A DNA stretch of 64,000 bases from assembly GCA_916613615.1 (NCBI GenBank), contig OU744725.1, positions 11,806,253 to 11,870,252 on the forward strand. Direction: 5' to 3'. Made by a program: the position numbers and the translations under genes. This document shows positions 48,060 to 57,944 of this stretch, piece after piece. Source of the stretch: Steromphala cineraria. Its lineage: Eukaryota; Mollusca; Gastropoda; Trochida; Trochidae. Within the stretch, counting starts at the first letter, position 1. The number at the start of each line of letters is the position of its first letter. Under the pieces are notes generated by a model. That model did no database searches. It was not told where the DNA came from and worked only from the letters and a program-made list of their open reading frames with translations.

Positions 48060-48905
48060 AGGGAAGCACTCGTAATACTTGCCAAAAACATTGTTTTAGA
48101 GAAGCACTTGTAATATGTGCATAAAAGGTAATGTTTTAGAGAAGCACTCATAATATGTGCATAAAAGGTAATGATTCATAGAAGCACTCGTGATATGCGC
48201 ATAAAAGGTAATGTTTTAGAGAAGCACTCGTAATATGTGCATAAAAGGTAATGTTTTAGAGAAGCACTCATAATATGCGCATAAAAGTAAATGTTTCAGA
48301 GAAGCACTCATAATATGTGCATAAAAGGTAATGTTTTAGAGAAGCACTCGTAATATGCGCAAAAAAGGTAATGTTTTAGAGAAGCACTCGTAATATGCGC
48401 ATAAAAGGTAATGTTTTAGAGAAGCACTCGTAATATGCGCATAAAAGGTAATGTTTTAGAGAAGCACTTGTAATATGGGCATAAAAGGTAATGTTTCAGA
48501 GAAGCACTCATAATATGTGCATAAAAGGTAATGTTTTAGAGAAGCACTCGTAATATGCGCACAAAAGGTAATGTTTTAGAGAAGCACTCGTAATATGCGC
48601 ATAAAAGGTAATGTTTTAGAGAAGCACTCATAATATGTGCATAAAAGGTAATGTTTTAGAGAAGCACTCATAATATGCGCATAAAAGTTAATGTTTCAGA
48701 GAAGCACTCATAATATGTGCATAAAAGGTAATGTTTTAGAGAAGCACTCGTAATATGCGCATAAAAGGTAATGTTTTAGAGAACCACTCGTAATATGCGC
48801 AATAAAGTCAATGGTTTAAGAGAACCACTCGTAATATGCGCAATAAAGTAAATAATTTCAGAAATACACTCGTCATATGTGCAATAAAATAAATGTTTCA
48901 GAGAA
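48060..48905 (+). repeat. 40-bp minisatellite
   Basis: About 21 head-to-tail units of exactly 40 bp (GAAGCACTCGTAATATGCGC then ATAAAAGGTAATGTTTTAGA), with point variants G/A in CTCG/CTCA and GCGC/GTGC alternating in a semi-regular order. Flanked by degenerate units. Within intron 3 of the four-TM gene. Units abut with no spacers, so this is not a CRISPR array. Confidence 0.95.
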
Positions 48906-49022
48906 GCAATTGTAACTGTAATGAAGTAAATGTTCCAAAATTGCTTATAAAATTAGAATTTAATCTAAGGACAAAAAAGGTAACATGATGTAATAAAGTG
49001 ATCATGAATGTTTCGAAGAACT

Positions 49023-49131
49023 ACAATTCTCTTTAAACAAAGGAAGATCAAGTCAGAAAAGTTAGGAGTTAGGAGAGACGAAGGTTTAATAAAGATGACT
49101 TGAACTACCTCTGTGGAGACTACCTATTTCG
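49023..49131. mobile_element. Internally deleted CATTCTC-family MITE remnant
   Basis: The left arm (CAATTCTCTTTAAACAAAGG, AGATCAAGTCA) and right arm (GATGACTTGAACTACCTCTG, TGGAGACTACC) resemble the TIRs at 41412 and 41760. Almost the whole interior is gone. Confidence 0.55.
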
Positions 49132-49169
49132 AATTTAAGATAATGAAAGGGTAATGAGAACAAACTAAC

Positions 49170-49229
49170 CTGCCGCCGTTCCTTCCGAACTTTAAGAAGG
49201 GCGATACCAGTTAGGGCCGAGAAAAATGT
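49170..49229 (-). CDS. Four-TM protein gene, exon 3
   Basis: A 60-nt exon, phase 0 at both ends, between acceptor ATATATTTCAG and donor GTTAGT. It encodes TFFSALTGIALLKVRKERRQ: the end of the second membrane segment followed by a strongly basic stretch. By the positive-inside rule this places the TM2-TM3 loop in the cytosol. It is the only exon in this open region that joins exon 2 and exon 4 without frame loss. Confidence 0.7.
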
Positions 49230-49618
49230 CTGAAATATATATAATATTAACTTAATAGTAACAGTAAACAGTAAGCCATTTCGTTCTCGCACCTTAATTC
49301 TAAACTCACGTACTTGGAGATATCGCTTTGAAAATGTGATTTTTAGCAATGCCCTGCAATCAGAAAGAACATGATATCACGATATCAGAAAACAATTGGG
49401 TCAGATCCTCTATTTACTAGGTGAAAATAATGTAACATGCACATCATATAGCAACATATTATGACTAAAACATACATTTTGAACCTGGTAGCACAGGATG
49501 CAAATGGTATGATGGGGTGAAACCGTTATTTATCATGGTGAACACGGAGTAAACTTGGATTACAGGGTGGACATGGCATCTAACAGGAGGAACATGGAAG
49601 TCAAAGCAAGTCACTTAC

Positions 49619-49770
49619 TCCGCAGAATATGATGATGATGACGACATATAGCGGAAAGTCGGGCTTGATGAGATAGTGGTTGATATCCACCCCAGTCCCA
49701 TTGTAGATAGACGAGCTGTACTTGTCGTATGTGATTCTGCTGACGATCACCAACGAGCTGCAGATTGCAC
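49619..49770 (-). CDS. Four-TM protein gene, exon 2
   Basis: A 152-nt exon: two bases complete a Cys codon started in exon 1, then 50 codons, phase 0 at the donor GTAAGT. It encodes the end of TM1 (AICSSLVIVSRI), a short extracellular loop with the sequon N-G-T (residues 38-40) and the VDIN motif (42-45), and most of TM2 (FPLYVVIIIIFCG). Length, phases and the VDIN...PD spacing are identical to the exon at 62736-62887, which shows by comparison that both are real coding exons. The acceptor (CCTGTATTTATAAAG) lies only 18 bp from the terminus of the foldback element at 49789. Confidence 0.8.
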
Positions 49771-49788
49771 CTTTATAAATACAGGAAA

Positions 49789-51112
49789 TGCCACAGTGAG
49801 AATTTTTTTTATCTCCTAATTAGGAGATACTATCACCTAATTAGGAGATACTAACTCCTAATTAGGACATAAGTAACTCCTAATTAGGACTTATCTATTA
49901 CGTAATTAGGAGTTAGTTATCACCTAATTAGGAGATACTAACTCCTAATTAGGAGATACTACCTCCTAATTAGGACATAAGTATCTCCTTATTAGGACTT
50001 CAATCAATCAAAACTTTATTCAGCATGGAGGTCATTCAAAAGTTAACCTTTTTTACTTATATACACGCCCACCTGCAGACCTATATATTTTTATCCTTTT
50101 ACAAATATTTACAATGTAGTTTGATAAGTTGAATGAAATAAATGACATTATAAATTGACTGGTGATGAGGTCTATACCTGTTTTATGGACCCTAGGAAAA
50201 CAATATTGACCGAGGACAAAGTTAATGGATTTGAGGAAACAATATTGACCAAGGACGAAGTCAGAGGTCAATATTGTTTTCCTCGGGTTCATAGAAAGAG
50301 GGCTGGACCGAATTCACCAGTTCACAGTTATTTTATTACGCTTCGATACAAAAAGGAAAATACGAAAAAGACTACGTGATCTACAGCAATAAGGTTCAAT
50401 TGCTTTGGGACAAGTGGACAATGACGTCATGATCAGAATCGAACCAAATTCCCGTAGTTAGCCGTAGTTTTTGTTGTCTTTTCGTTTTTGTATCTCTGAA
50501 TAATAAAACAATTATGCAATGGTGAATGTTTTATTGATCTGAGGAAAACAATATTGACCTCGGACTTCGTCCTCGGTCAATAATGTTTTCCACGAGTCTA
50601 TAAACTTTCTCCTAAACTTGTATTATTATATGAAAGACAAAATATATTATGATCTTTAGTGCTTTTGTGAGTCTTTTATAGCATAGATCATGTATAATAT
50701 ACTTTTAAAGTATGGGCGTTATCGGTCATTAGAAGTTAGACCAAGCAATCACCTAATAGGTAGATAATAAGTCCTAATTAGGTGAAAGCTAAGTACTAAT
50801 TAGGTGATAGCTAATTCCTAATTAGGACTTAGTATCTCGTAATTAAGACTTAGTTTCTCGTAATTAGGAGTAAGTATCTCCTAATTAGGTGATAACTAAC
50901 TCCTAAGTAGGTGATATCTAAGTCCTAATTAGGTGATAACTAAGTCCTAATTAGGTGATAACTAAGTCCTAATTAGGTGATAACTAAGTCCTCATTAGGT
51001 GATAACTAAGTCCTAATTAGGTGATAACTAAGTCCTAATTAGGTGATAACTAAGTCCTAATTAGGAGTTAGTATCTCCTAATTAGGAGATAAAAAAAATT
51101 CTCACTGTGGCA
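49789..51112. mobile_element. Foldback element built from TAATTA palindrome arrays, in intron 1 of the four-TM gene
   Basis: A 1,324-bp element with perfect 44-bp inverted ends (TGCCACAGTGAGAATTTTTT...). Each arm is an array of about 22-bp units carrying CTCCTAATTAGGAG-like palindromes: about 8 in the left arm (to about 49,990) and about 13 in the right arm (50,760-51,090). The middle (about 50,000-50,730) holds a LINE 3' end on the minus strand (CTGAATAAAGTTTTGATTGA, at about 50,005-50,030) and nested inverted GAGGAAAACAATATTGACC motifs. No transposase. No clear target duplication. The TAATTA core is the classic homeodomain recognition site, which may be incidental. Confidence 0.85.
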
Positions 51113-51927
51113 CTAGGATGCTTCCGTATGAAGGACCTTCCATAAATATTTGAACTTGTTTCTAAGAGGCTGCTGATAAACCTAAGCTCATCTGTTGATA
51201 CTGTAAACGGAACTGTGTGCATACCTGTCTGTCTACTTGTTTTTCCATATGATTGAACATGAAATACAGATTTATACTGAAATGAAGCAATTCTCAATTA
51301 TTTATTTACTTGATTACCTCAAGAACCACTGGAATACCACTCAAACAACATTTAAAGGGTGGTAAAGGAAAATATCTAAGTTCCATCGCTTGCTTGAAAG
51401 CCGCATTACAATCAAGTGCTTCTGAAATAAGTTATTGTTTCTTCTTTGTGTCTTCTATGTCACCATTTGAATGCCCCTGCACACTATAAAAGCTGTATGT
51501 ATTATCATCAGCGAAGTATAGATTTAGTTATATGAGAAATAAACGTTATATTTCATTTGAATAAATTTGTAAGGAACTTTATTCTTTTCTCTTGGATACA
51601 AGAATTTTAAGAATAATGTCCTTTGGAACAATAATTTGAGTTCTCTTTACGAAATAAAGAATATCTGATTATGAAATTTATAAGATATTAATTATGGATA
51701 TTCATATATTCTATAACGTTACATTTCAGACACGTGAAGAAAAACTATTTTGAGCAAGCAACTAGTAGAAATTTATACTTATCAACAACGTTTCATAAAT
51801 TTCCGGGGAAACTATATTACAAGTTCTGGTATATGATGTTGTAACATAATGCACTATAACATTTGGGTAATGTATTTTGGTCAACTCAAAAAGTTATATA
51901 AGTAAACAAGAAACAGTGCATACTTAC
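51113..51927. other. Remainder of intron 1 of the four-TM gene
   Basis: AT-rich, no repeat or exon recognised between the foldback element and exon 1. Confidence 0.5.
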
Positions 51928-51970
51928 ATATAATCAACATGAACACATACAGAGTTACAGTTTTCTCCAT
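51928..51970 (-). CDS. Four-TM protein gene, exon 1 (start)
   Basis: ATG at 51970-51968, 14 codons (MEKTVTLYVFMLII) plus one base, then donor GTAAGT. It forms the N-terminal half of the first membrane segment. Joining all five exons gives 43+152+60+164+121 = 540 nt, exactly 180 codons with one terminal stop. That is hard to obtain by chance. The protein has short N- and C-termini, four hydrophobic segments, a small first and larger second extracellular loop with Cys and two sequons: a tetraspan topology. I cannot assign it to tetraspanins (no CCG), claudins (no W-GLW-C-C) or another named family. The paralogue at 61960 has the same exon 1 ending (Ile codon plus T, phase 1). Confidence 0.75.
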
Positions 51971-52114
51971 GGTGCATATCGTTCCGTAACCATTTCAATA
52001 CTCATGTCCAAATGATATTCGTGATTAACCCGACGTATAAGATATGATTTGCAAACGATACATACGATACTCATCTCTTGGCATATAACTGTAGTCCGTG
52101 AACGTAAAACGCTA

Positions 52115-52690
52115 CAGACACTGATGATAGTGGATAACCATTGTAGCTATTCAGCTAGTTTCGTGCACCTGTGTAGAAAACCTTTAGGGCATAGAAATAA
52201 CGATATATCACGTTCTTCAGGTTATTCCATTGAGTTCACTACAAGTAGGTTGTTAAACAGGAACTCTTATAACTTTTGTTTACTTTAATGTATGGTCATG
52301 TTCCAGAATTTAATTCAGGTGTAATAAATGTTTTGTAAACTAGGAAACCGCGAATAACGATATAAAGAGCACAAACAGATAATGTTTGTTATGCCAAATG
52401 CGTAGATATATATCTATATGGCTGGTTAACATATACCATTAGTGTTATAGAAAGGGGAGGCTACGTTCATTGGCCACAGTTTGGAATTAAATGGAAGGGG
52501 CTTCTTTTCGGATACATTTGGCTACTAAACGAAAGGACTTGCTTTATGAAAACCCCGGTTGATGATATTGGATAACCATTGTAGCTGTTCGATTGTGTTT
52601 TGTGTCAAAGAAGAAAACAGTTCGGGCATAGAAATAAAGGGGTTGTTTTTTGTATCCAAGAAGATTGTTAAACAGAGAGTATTTTATAAA
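52115..52690 (+). repeat. Duplicated segment, two copies about 437 bp apart
   Basis: GATGATA(G/T)TGGATAACCATTGTAGCT... at about 52120-52265 recurs at about 52558-52690, with GGGCATAGAAATAA and TTGTTAAACAG in both. Diverged and non-coding; open frames over it are not supported. It lies upstream of the four-TM gene start. Confidence 0.65.
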
Positions 52691-52970
52691 CCTGCTGTGG
52701 CTTATGAATGCATATGTTATACAATTGTAACACATTCCGAGGGTAATAATATACATAACGGTAACGAATATGCTCAGTGGCACTTTAATCGTTTTCAATG
52801 AGAGAATACTGGTCTGTAAAACTACTGGACAAAATTGCGGGTTCAACCTCTCTGAAGAGATGAAGTGCAACTCAAGAATATTAACAAATATATTCAATTC
52901 TTTCTAACTTTGTTGAATAAAACCAATTTTTATCTGATCATTTAGTGATCTGAATAGCTAATAGCTAAAT

Positions 52971-53248
52971 AAAATGATATAAAAAATATGTTATAATAAT
53001 AATATTCAAATTTTATTTGCCCGTGAATCGAAACTTTATTAAATATGTATATAATGATAAATGCTAAAGTAGATTCTACACTGATTAAAATACTAAAAAA
53101 TTAATGATTGCAATTCAGATATAGTTTTACCTTTATCAGTCAAATAGCGTTATAGCAATATGTTGCATATAAAATGATATGCAAAATATGTTATAATAAT
53201 AATATTCAAATTTTATTTGCCTGTGAATCGAAACTTTATCAAATATAT
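52971..53248 (+). repeat. 200-bp tandem duplication, split by the DIRS insertion
   Basis: Unit 1 runs 52971-53170 (AAAATGATAT, AATATTCAAATTTTATTTGC, AATGATAAATGCTAAAGTAG...). Unit 2 starts at 53171, is interrupted after about 78 bp at 53248 and resumes at 58287 with TATAATGATAAATGC, ending near 58385. The two halves align to unit 1 with no duplication of target bases. Confidence 0.85.
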
Positions 53249-53258
53249 ATTATTTAGT

Positions 53259-53425
53259 TACTAACCTCCGACAAGTGACCTTAGCCTTGTTAGCCATATA
53301 ACATGTAATCGACTCATTCCCACAGAAGTAATGAAAACATCATTACGCAGATCAATCAGAGTTACCCGCCCGTCACTAGTCCACTGTGTGGCGTGACCTG
53401 TCATCCAATTAGAATCATTCACATT
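53259..53425 (+). repeat. DIRS left inverted terminal repeat
   Basis: CTAACCTCCGACAAGTGACC... to ...ATTCACATTA; its reverse complement is at about 58093-58246 with few differences (for example CCCGCCCGTCACTAGTCCAC). The outermost bases differ between the two ends, as in DIRS elements. Confidence 0.9.
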
Positions 53426-53699
53426 ACAGAGTCGGTAGTGTGCAGACGTGTTTCTGTATCTCTCCCGATTGTATTGAGCTATATTATTAACGTGTTTTGT
53501 TGTTTCTGACTCTATTGCTTACCTTATTTAAGTATCCCCGCTGTCTTTCGTCGTGTTCATTCCTCGTGAGTGAATTCGGTGCTCTGACAGGGGTGTTTGT
53601 AGTTAACACAGCCGTGTTGACCTGGTTTGTTGGAGCGCGGGTTGACTTGCACGTGCAGCCCGTGCAGCCCGGGGGTGGACGGTCGCTCTACCCCTCTGC

Positions 53700-54240
53700 G
53701 TGACAGCTTCGGTTGTCGTGTGCGCCTGCCGCCTGCCGTCTTCTAGGCGATAGTTCGCTAGGCGCCTGGACGGGCGCTTGCCGCCTGCCGCCTGCCGCCT
53801 GCCGTCTGCTAGGCGATAGATCTCGGAGGCGTCTGGACGGTCGCTCTACCCCTCTGCGTGACAGCTTCGGTTGTCGTGTGCGCCTGCCGCCTGCCGTCTT
53901 CTAGGCGATAGTTCGCTTAGGCGCCTGGACGGGCGCTTGCCGCCTGCCGCCTGCCGTCTTCTAGGCGACAGATCTCTTAGGCGTGTGGACGGGCGCTTGC
54001 CGCCTACCGCCTGCCGCCTGCCGTCTGCTAGGCGATAGATCTCTGAGGCGTCTGGACGGGCGCTTGCCGCCTGCCGCCTGCCGCCTGCCGTCTGCTAGGC
54101 GAGGGATTTCTTAGGCGTCTGGACGGGCGCTTGCCGCCTGCCGCCTGCCGCCTGCCGTCTTCTTGACGGGGTTATTGGATAGGCGCGTGCCGCCTACCGC
54201 CTACCGCCTGCCGCCTGCCGTCTTCTTGACGCTCGCGCGC
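53700..54240 (+). repeat. GC-rich tandem repeat in the DIRS 5' region
   Basis: Units of roughly 60-75 bp (TCTTCTAGGCGATAG...AGGCGTCTGGACGGGCGCTT), each ending in two to four copies of the 7-mer GCCGCCT. About seven units. The open frames across it are low-complexity. It occupies the place where the 5' part of gag would be expected to start downstream. Confidence 0.8.
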
Positions 54241-54266
54241 TAGGGCCGCTTGTCGCCTCACAGGAG

Positions 54267-54702
54267 ATGGACTTAGTTCGCTGCGACTCAGCGACCCCGT
54301 ACCGGGCGTACTGCGGACGGTGCGGGTCACGCAAGTCGGCGAGCTACGACCCTCATGTCGTCTGTCGCCTGTGCAGGAACACTTGCCCGGCGGATAACGC
54401 TGTTCGACGGACAGGTCGCAGAGTCTCTGCGACACCGCCAGGAGACCCAACAACAGGAGCTCACCAACCGTTTGGCAGCGGGAGGTGGCAGGGTCTCTTC
54501 GGCGGTGACGACACCGAAGAAGCGGAAGGGTGGCACTCCGCAATCCCCCGCCGGCTCTAGGACCGGCGGGGTTTCCTTTCGGGACGGGGGCCGGCCAGGC
54601 AAGGGCCGCGGCGGCTACAACGCCGGCCCCTCTCCAAAAAGGACACCCAGCAAGTTGCAGGGTAAGGGACGCGCCTATGGAGGAACCCACAAGAAGAGGT
54701 GA
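54267..54702 (+). pseudogene. DIRS gag-like ORF, probably internally deleted
   Basis: One frame begins MDLVRCDSATPYRAYCGRCG and continues to CRLCRNTCP, a CxxC...CxxC zinc-ribbon-like head seen in DIRS gag proteins. It then shifts at about 54390. The second frame (from 54355) carries RRITLFDGQVAESLRHRQE, a Lys/Arg/Gly-rich tail (GGRPGKGRGGYNAGPSPKRT) and stops at 54702, overlapping the start of pol. Only about 145 codons remain. The dead copy at 29.0-29.3 kb has extra gag-like sequence upstream of LFDGQVAE, so the middle of gag was probably lost here. gag packages the RNA. Confidence 0.55.
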
Positions 54703-57700
54703 CTCCTGGGCGCCTCCTCTCCTGCCGCCGGCAGCGGTAGAGGTTCGAGACGGGGCCGTTGGAGGCCGTCTCTCAACGTTTGTGGCCAACTGGAGGCAGT
54801 TGGGCCTGGACGAGTACGTCTGTCAGACACTGGAGCGTGGGTTTCGTATACCCGTGCACACCCGCCCCCCTTTGACTTGTTCGCCAGTGGAACGTCCGCT
54901 AGAGCCGGAACAGCTCGCGCGCACACTGGAACAAGTGGAGATCCTAATCACCAAGGAGGCGGTGAGCGAGCTTCCGCTCCAAGGTCTGACACCGGGGTTC
55001 TACTCTCCAGTATTCGTGAGACCGAAAAAGGACCCGAAAAAATGGCGGCTGATTCACGACTTGAAACAGTTCAACCGCTCCTACCTCGAGCGGCCGCCAT
55101 ATTTTCGGCTCTTGACCGTGCGGTCTGTCATGCGGTTGCTACAACCATACAGCCGCATGGTGTCGCTGGACCTCCAGGACGCGTACCTGCATATCCCAAT
55201 CTGCCCCGCGGATTGCAAGTACCTCCGATTCGTCCTGGCGGGTTGTCACTTCCAGTGGAAGGTGTTGCCCTTCGGGATTGCGACAGCCCCTTGGTTGTTC
55301 ACCCGGGTGACCCAACCCATCGTCCAGTTCCTTCACAGGCACGACATCCAGTTCGCGATGTACCTGGACGACGGGTTCGGGAGCCACTGCTCCCCGTCAG
55401 TTCTGACCGAACAAAGGGACTTTGTGATCGCTCTGTTCAGACGCCTGGGTTGGCTTGTCAATCTGGACAAGTCGGACCTAGTACCGACGACGTCGCTCGT
55501 CTTCCTAGGCGTCCGTCTGGACACGACGCAGGACAAGGCCTTTGTCACGGAGGAACGGATGGGCCGTTACAGGGAACTCCTAGCGGACGCGTGTCGCGGG
55601 CCTCTCTCGCTCCGACGGTGGCAACGTCTGCTAGGATTCTTGACCTCAGCTCAAGACTTCACGAGGAGGGGGAGGCTTCACCTCCGGCCCCTCCAAATAG
55701 TTCTGAACGGGCACGTTCGGGAGGTATCTTGCGGCCATCACATCAGGATGCCGCAGGACCTCATTCACCACCTACGATGGTGGCAGGACGAGAGCAACGT
55801 CTTGGCGGGGGTTCCCCTCCGGCAACCCCCCGCCGGGAGCCAGTTGTATGTGGACGCCTCTACCCAGGGGTGGGGCGCGCACCTGGGGACCGACCAGGCG
55901 GCGGGCGTGTGGTCGCCGGCGCAAGCCGAGCTTCACATCAACTTCCTGGAGTTGAATGCCATACGTCTGGCGATCGATCACTGGTCGGATCGTCTGGAGA
56001 ACCAGGTGCTGTGTGTCCACACAGACAGTTCGACGGCAGCCTGGTCGATCAACAAGCAAGGATCGACCAAGGCGGGATCGTTGTTACAGCTGGTGATGGA
56101 GCTGTTTCGACTGGTAGACGAACTCAACATCTCAATAAGAGCGGTGCACATCCCGGGAGCAAAGAACGTCCTTGCGGACGCTCTTTCTCGCCCGGACAAA
56201 CCTCCCTCCACGAAGTGGATGTTGCACCCTCGAGTGTTCGAGGCGATCTGTCTCCAGTTCGGCAGGCCGCATGTCGACCTCTTCGCGACACGGCTCAATC
56301 ACCAGCTGCCGGTATACGTATCCCCAGTGCCAGACCCTCTGGCATGGGGATTAAACGCGCTCGCGTTAGGATGGGAGGGGATGGACGCTTACGCTTTCCC
56401 CCCCCCCCCCCGCCATTCTGACTCAAGTGGTGGCAAAAGTCCAGGAGACGAGACGCCTGCGTCTGCTCCTGGTCGCACCGAACTGGCCGGCAAGGCCGTG
56501 GTATGTCCCCCTCCGGAGACTCTGCGCTCAGGAGCCGGTTCCCCTGCCATCCAGGTGGGACCTTCTCAGGAGCAACCCAAGCAGACGGGTGCACGAGAAC
56601 CCTCAGGTTCTACATCTGCACGTATGGGTTGTCTCCAAGACGGAATGAGGAGCGCAGGGTTCTCGGAAGAGGTAGCCAGCGCAGTGGCGACCTCACAGCG
56701 GTCATCCACGCGCAAGCTGTACGATTTCCAATGGGCTGCTTTCATGACCTTTTGCGAAGGGAAGGGGTTCGATGTGCGGTCGGTAACGGTGCCCCAGGTC
56801 GCGGATTACCTGGTCCACCTACGCACAGTGAGGAAGCTTAAGGCTTCCTCCATCAACACGAACCTCGCGGCCATTTTGTCCGTCCTTCGCAAAAAGGACC
56901 CCGACTTGAACACCTCGGTCCTTAAGGAGCTCATTAGGACGTACAGGAACGTGGATGGCCGCCACAAACTGAGACCGCCAGAGTGGGATCTGGCGATAGT
57001 TTTGAATCACCTCAAGTCTGAGCACTATGAGCCGCTGACGGACACGACGCTGCTGCGTCTCACCATTAAGACTTGCTTCTTAGTGGCAATGGGGTCAGCG
57101 GCCAGAATATCAGAGTTGCACGCGCTGCAAGCTGATTTGCTCAGGTTTGAGGTGAGAGATGGAGGGTCAGCGACTTTGGGTCTAGCACCGGAGTTCTTGT
57201 GTAAGAACCAGGGCGCTGACGAGCGTGGACGGACGTTCACACTGCCGTCAATCTCCTCGGCTATCGAGCCCACGGACGAACAGGAACGCCTCCTCTGTCC
57301 GGTACGCGCTCTGCGCATCTACGTGGAAAAGACGCGCACGCTGAGACAGGGGAGGCGCAGGCTCTTCTTGCCTCACTCCCAGACAAGCTCAAAGGAGTTG
57401 GACAAGAGGCAGCTGGGAGTTTATCTCAGGTCGGCAGTAGTGGACGCCTACAAGGCGGCTGGACTGCCGGCGCCGGCGCGGACCAACCCGCATGAGATCA
57501 GGGCCATATCGGCGACTATGGCCCTGCACAGCAACTTGTCAGTGGCGGACATCATGGCCGGCTGTTTCTGGAAGTCGGGCTTGGTGTTCGCCAACCATTA
57601 CCTGCGCGATGTCTCCACGGAGGACCTGGAGGGCGTAGCCCGTCTGGGGGCGCAGGTCTTTGCCCAGCAGCGAACCACGGGGGCCCCCCCTGGCAGGGGG

Positions 57701-57718
57701 CGCAACCATCCACGCTAA
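54677..57718 (+). CDS. DIRS pol: reverse transcriptase, RNase H and tyrosine recombinase
   Basis: An open frame from 54530, with a likelier ATG at 54677 (MEEPTRRGD) because the earlier part overlaps gag. Counting from 54530: RT spans residues about 140-350, with KKWRLIHDLKQFN, VSLDLQDAYLHIPI, VLPFGIATAPWLF and active site YLDD (278-281). RNase H is at about 435-550 (YVDASTQGWG, LELNAIRLA, VHTDSSTAAW, KNVLADALSR). The tyrosine recombinase is at about 730-1040, with Arg in AARISELHAL (about 857), HEIR (988-991) and the nucleophile Tyr in NHYLRD (about 1024). That completes the R...HxxR...Y set. RT copies the RNA; the recombinase inserts the circular DNA. At the C run 56398-56411 the post-RNase H domain continues in another frame (separate entry), so the single long frame is probably an accidental fusion. 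Confidence 0.9.
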   Translation: MEEPTRRGDSWAPPLLPPAAVEVRDGAVGGRLSTFVANWRQLGLDEYVCQTLERGFRIPVHTRPPLTCSPVERPLEPEQLARTLEQVEILITKEAVSELPLQGLTPGFYSPVFVRPKKDPKKWRLIHDLKQFNRSYLERPPYFRLLTVRSVMRLLQPYSRMVSLDLQDAYLHIPICPADCKYLRFVLAGCHFQWKVLPFGIATAPWLFTRVTQPIVQFLHRHDIQFAMYLDDGFGSHCSPSVLTEQRDFVIALFRRLGWLVNLDKSDLVPTTSLVFLGVRLDTTQDKAFVTEERMGRYRELLADACRGPLSLRRWQRLLGFLTSAQDFTRRGRLHLRPLQIVLNGHVREVSCGHHIRMPQDLIHHLRWWQDESNVLAGVPLRQPPAGSQLYVDASTQGWGAHLGTDQAAGVWSPAQAELHINFLELNAIRLAIDHWSDRLENQVLCVHTDSSTAAWSINKQGSTKAGSLLQLVMELFRLVDELNISIRAVHIPGAKNVLADALSRPDKPPSTKWMLHPRVFEAICLQFGRPHVDLFATRLNHQLPVYVSPVPDPLAWGLNALALGWEGMDAYAFPPPPRHSDSSGGKSPGDETPASAPGRTELAGKAVVCPPPETLRSGAGSPAIQVGPSQEQPKQTGAREPSGSTSARMGCLQDGMRSAGFSEEVASAVATSQRSSTRKLYDFQWAAFMTFCEGKGFDVRSVTVPQVADYLVHLRTVRKLKASSINTNLAAILSVLRKKDPDLNTSVLKELIRTYRNVDGRHKLRPPEWDLAIVLNHLKSEHYEPLTDTTLLRLTIKTCFLVAMGSAARISELHALQADLLRFEVRDGGSATLGLAPEFLCKNQGADERGRTFTLPSISSAIEPTDEQERLLCPVRALRIYVEKTRTLRQGRRRLFLPHSQTSSKELDKRQLGVYLRSAVVDAYKAAGLPAPARTNPHEIRAISATMALHSNLSVADIMAGCFWKSGLVFANHYLRDVSTEDLEGVARLGAQVFAQQRTTGAPPGRGRNHPR
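56412..56648 (+). pseudogene. Out-of-frame continuation of the DIRS RT-RNase H ORF
   Basis: After VDLFATRLNHQLPVYVSPVP and the C run, the family-typical continuation (VVAKVQETRRLRLLLVAPNW, then a Pro-rich WPARPWYVPLRRL) is found in a different frame and ends at a TGA at 56646-56648, just before the recombinase N-terminus. One extra C in the 14-C run explains this. In an undamaged copy RT-RNase H and recombinase would therefore be two overlapping ORFs, as in other DIRS elements. Confidence 0.75.
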
Positions 57719-57944
57719 CGGGGCCTCACGAGTTGAGAGGGGCTCTTAACCCGTTTAATAAACTTGCTTGTTGAATGGTTATAGTGGTTTTGTGGTGTTT
57801 TAATTAGGGATCGTCGACCGCGAGAGGTCAGACAATTAATCCTCATTAGAACGGCCGCTCGCTAGGTCGCCGATCATCAGAGCAATCTTGAGAGTTACCG
57901 CTATGCGACGAATTCTACCCGCCTCCTACAGTGGTATCAGGCTA

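Noticed and set aside
48060..48905. Regularly spaced 40-bp repeats resembling a CRISPR array
   Set aside because: Units are contiguous with no unique spacers, and the context is a spliced animal genome; it is a minisatellite.
54172..56594. Large ORFs overlapping the DIRS pol region in other frames (for example the 514-codon frame at 54877-56421)
   Set aside because: Shadows of the GC-rich pol frame. Only the frame carrying YLDD, RNase H and R-HxxR-Y motifs is coding, apart from the short out-of-frame continuation after the C run.
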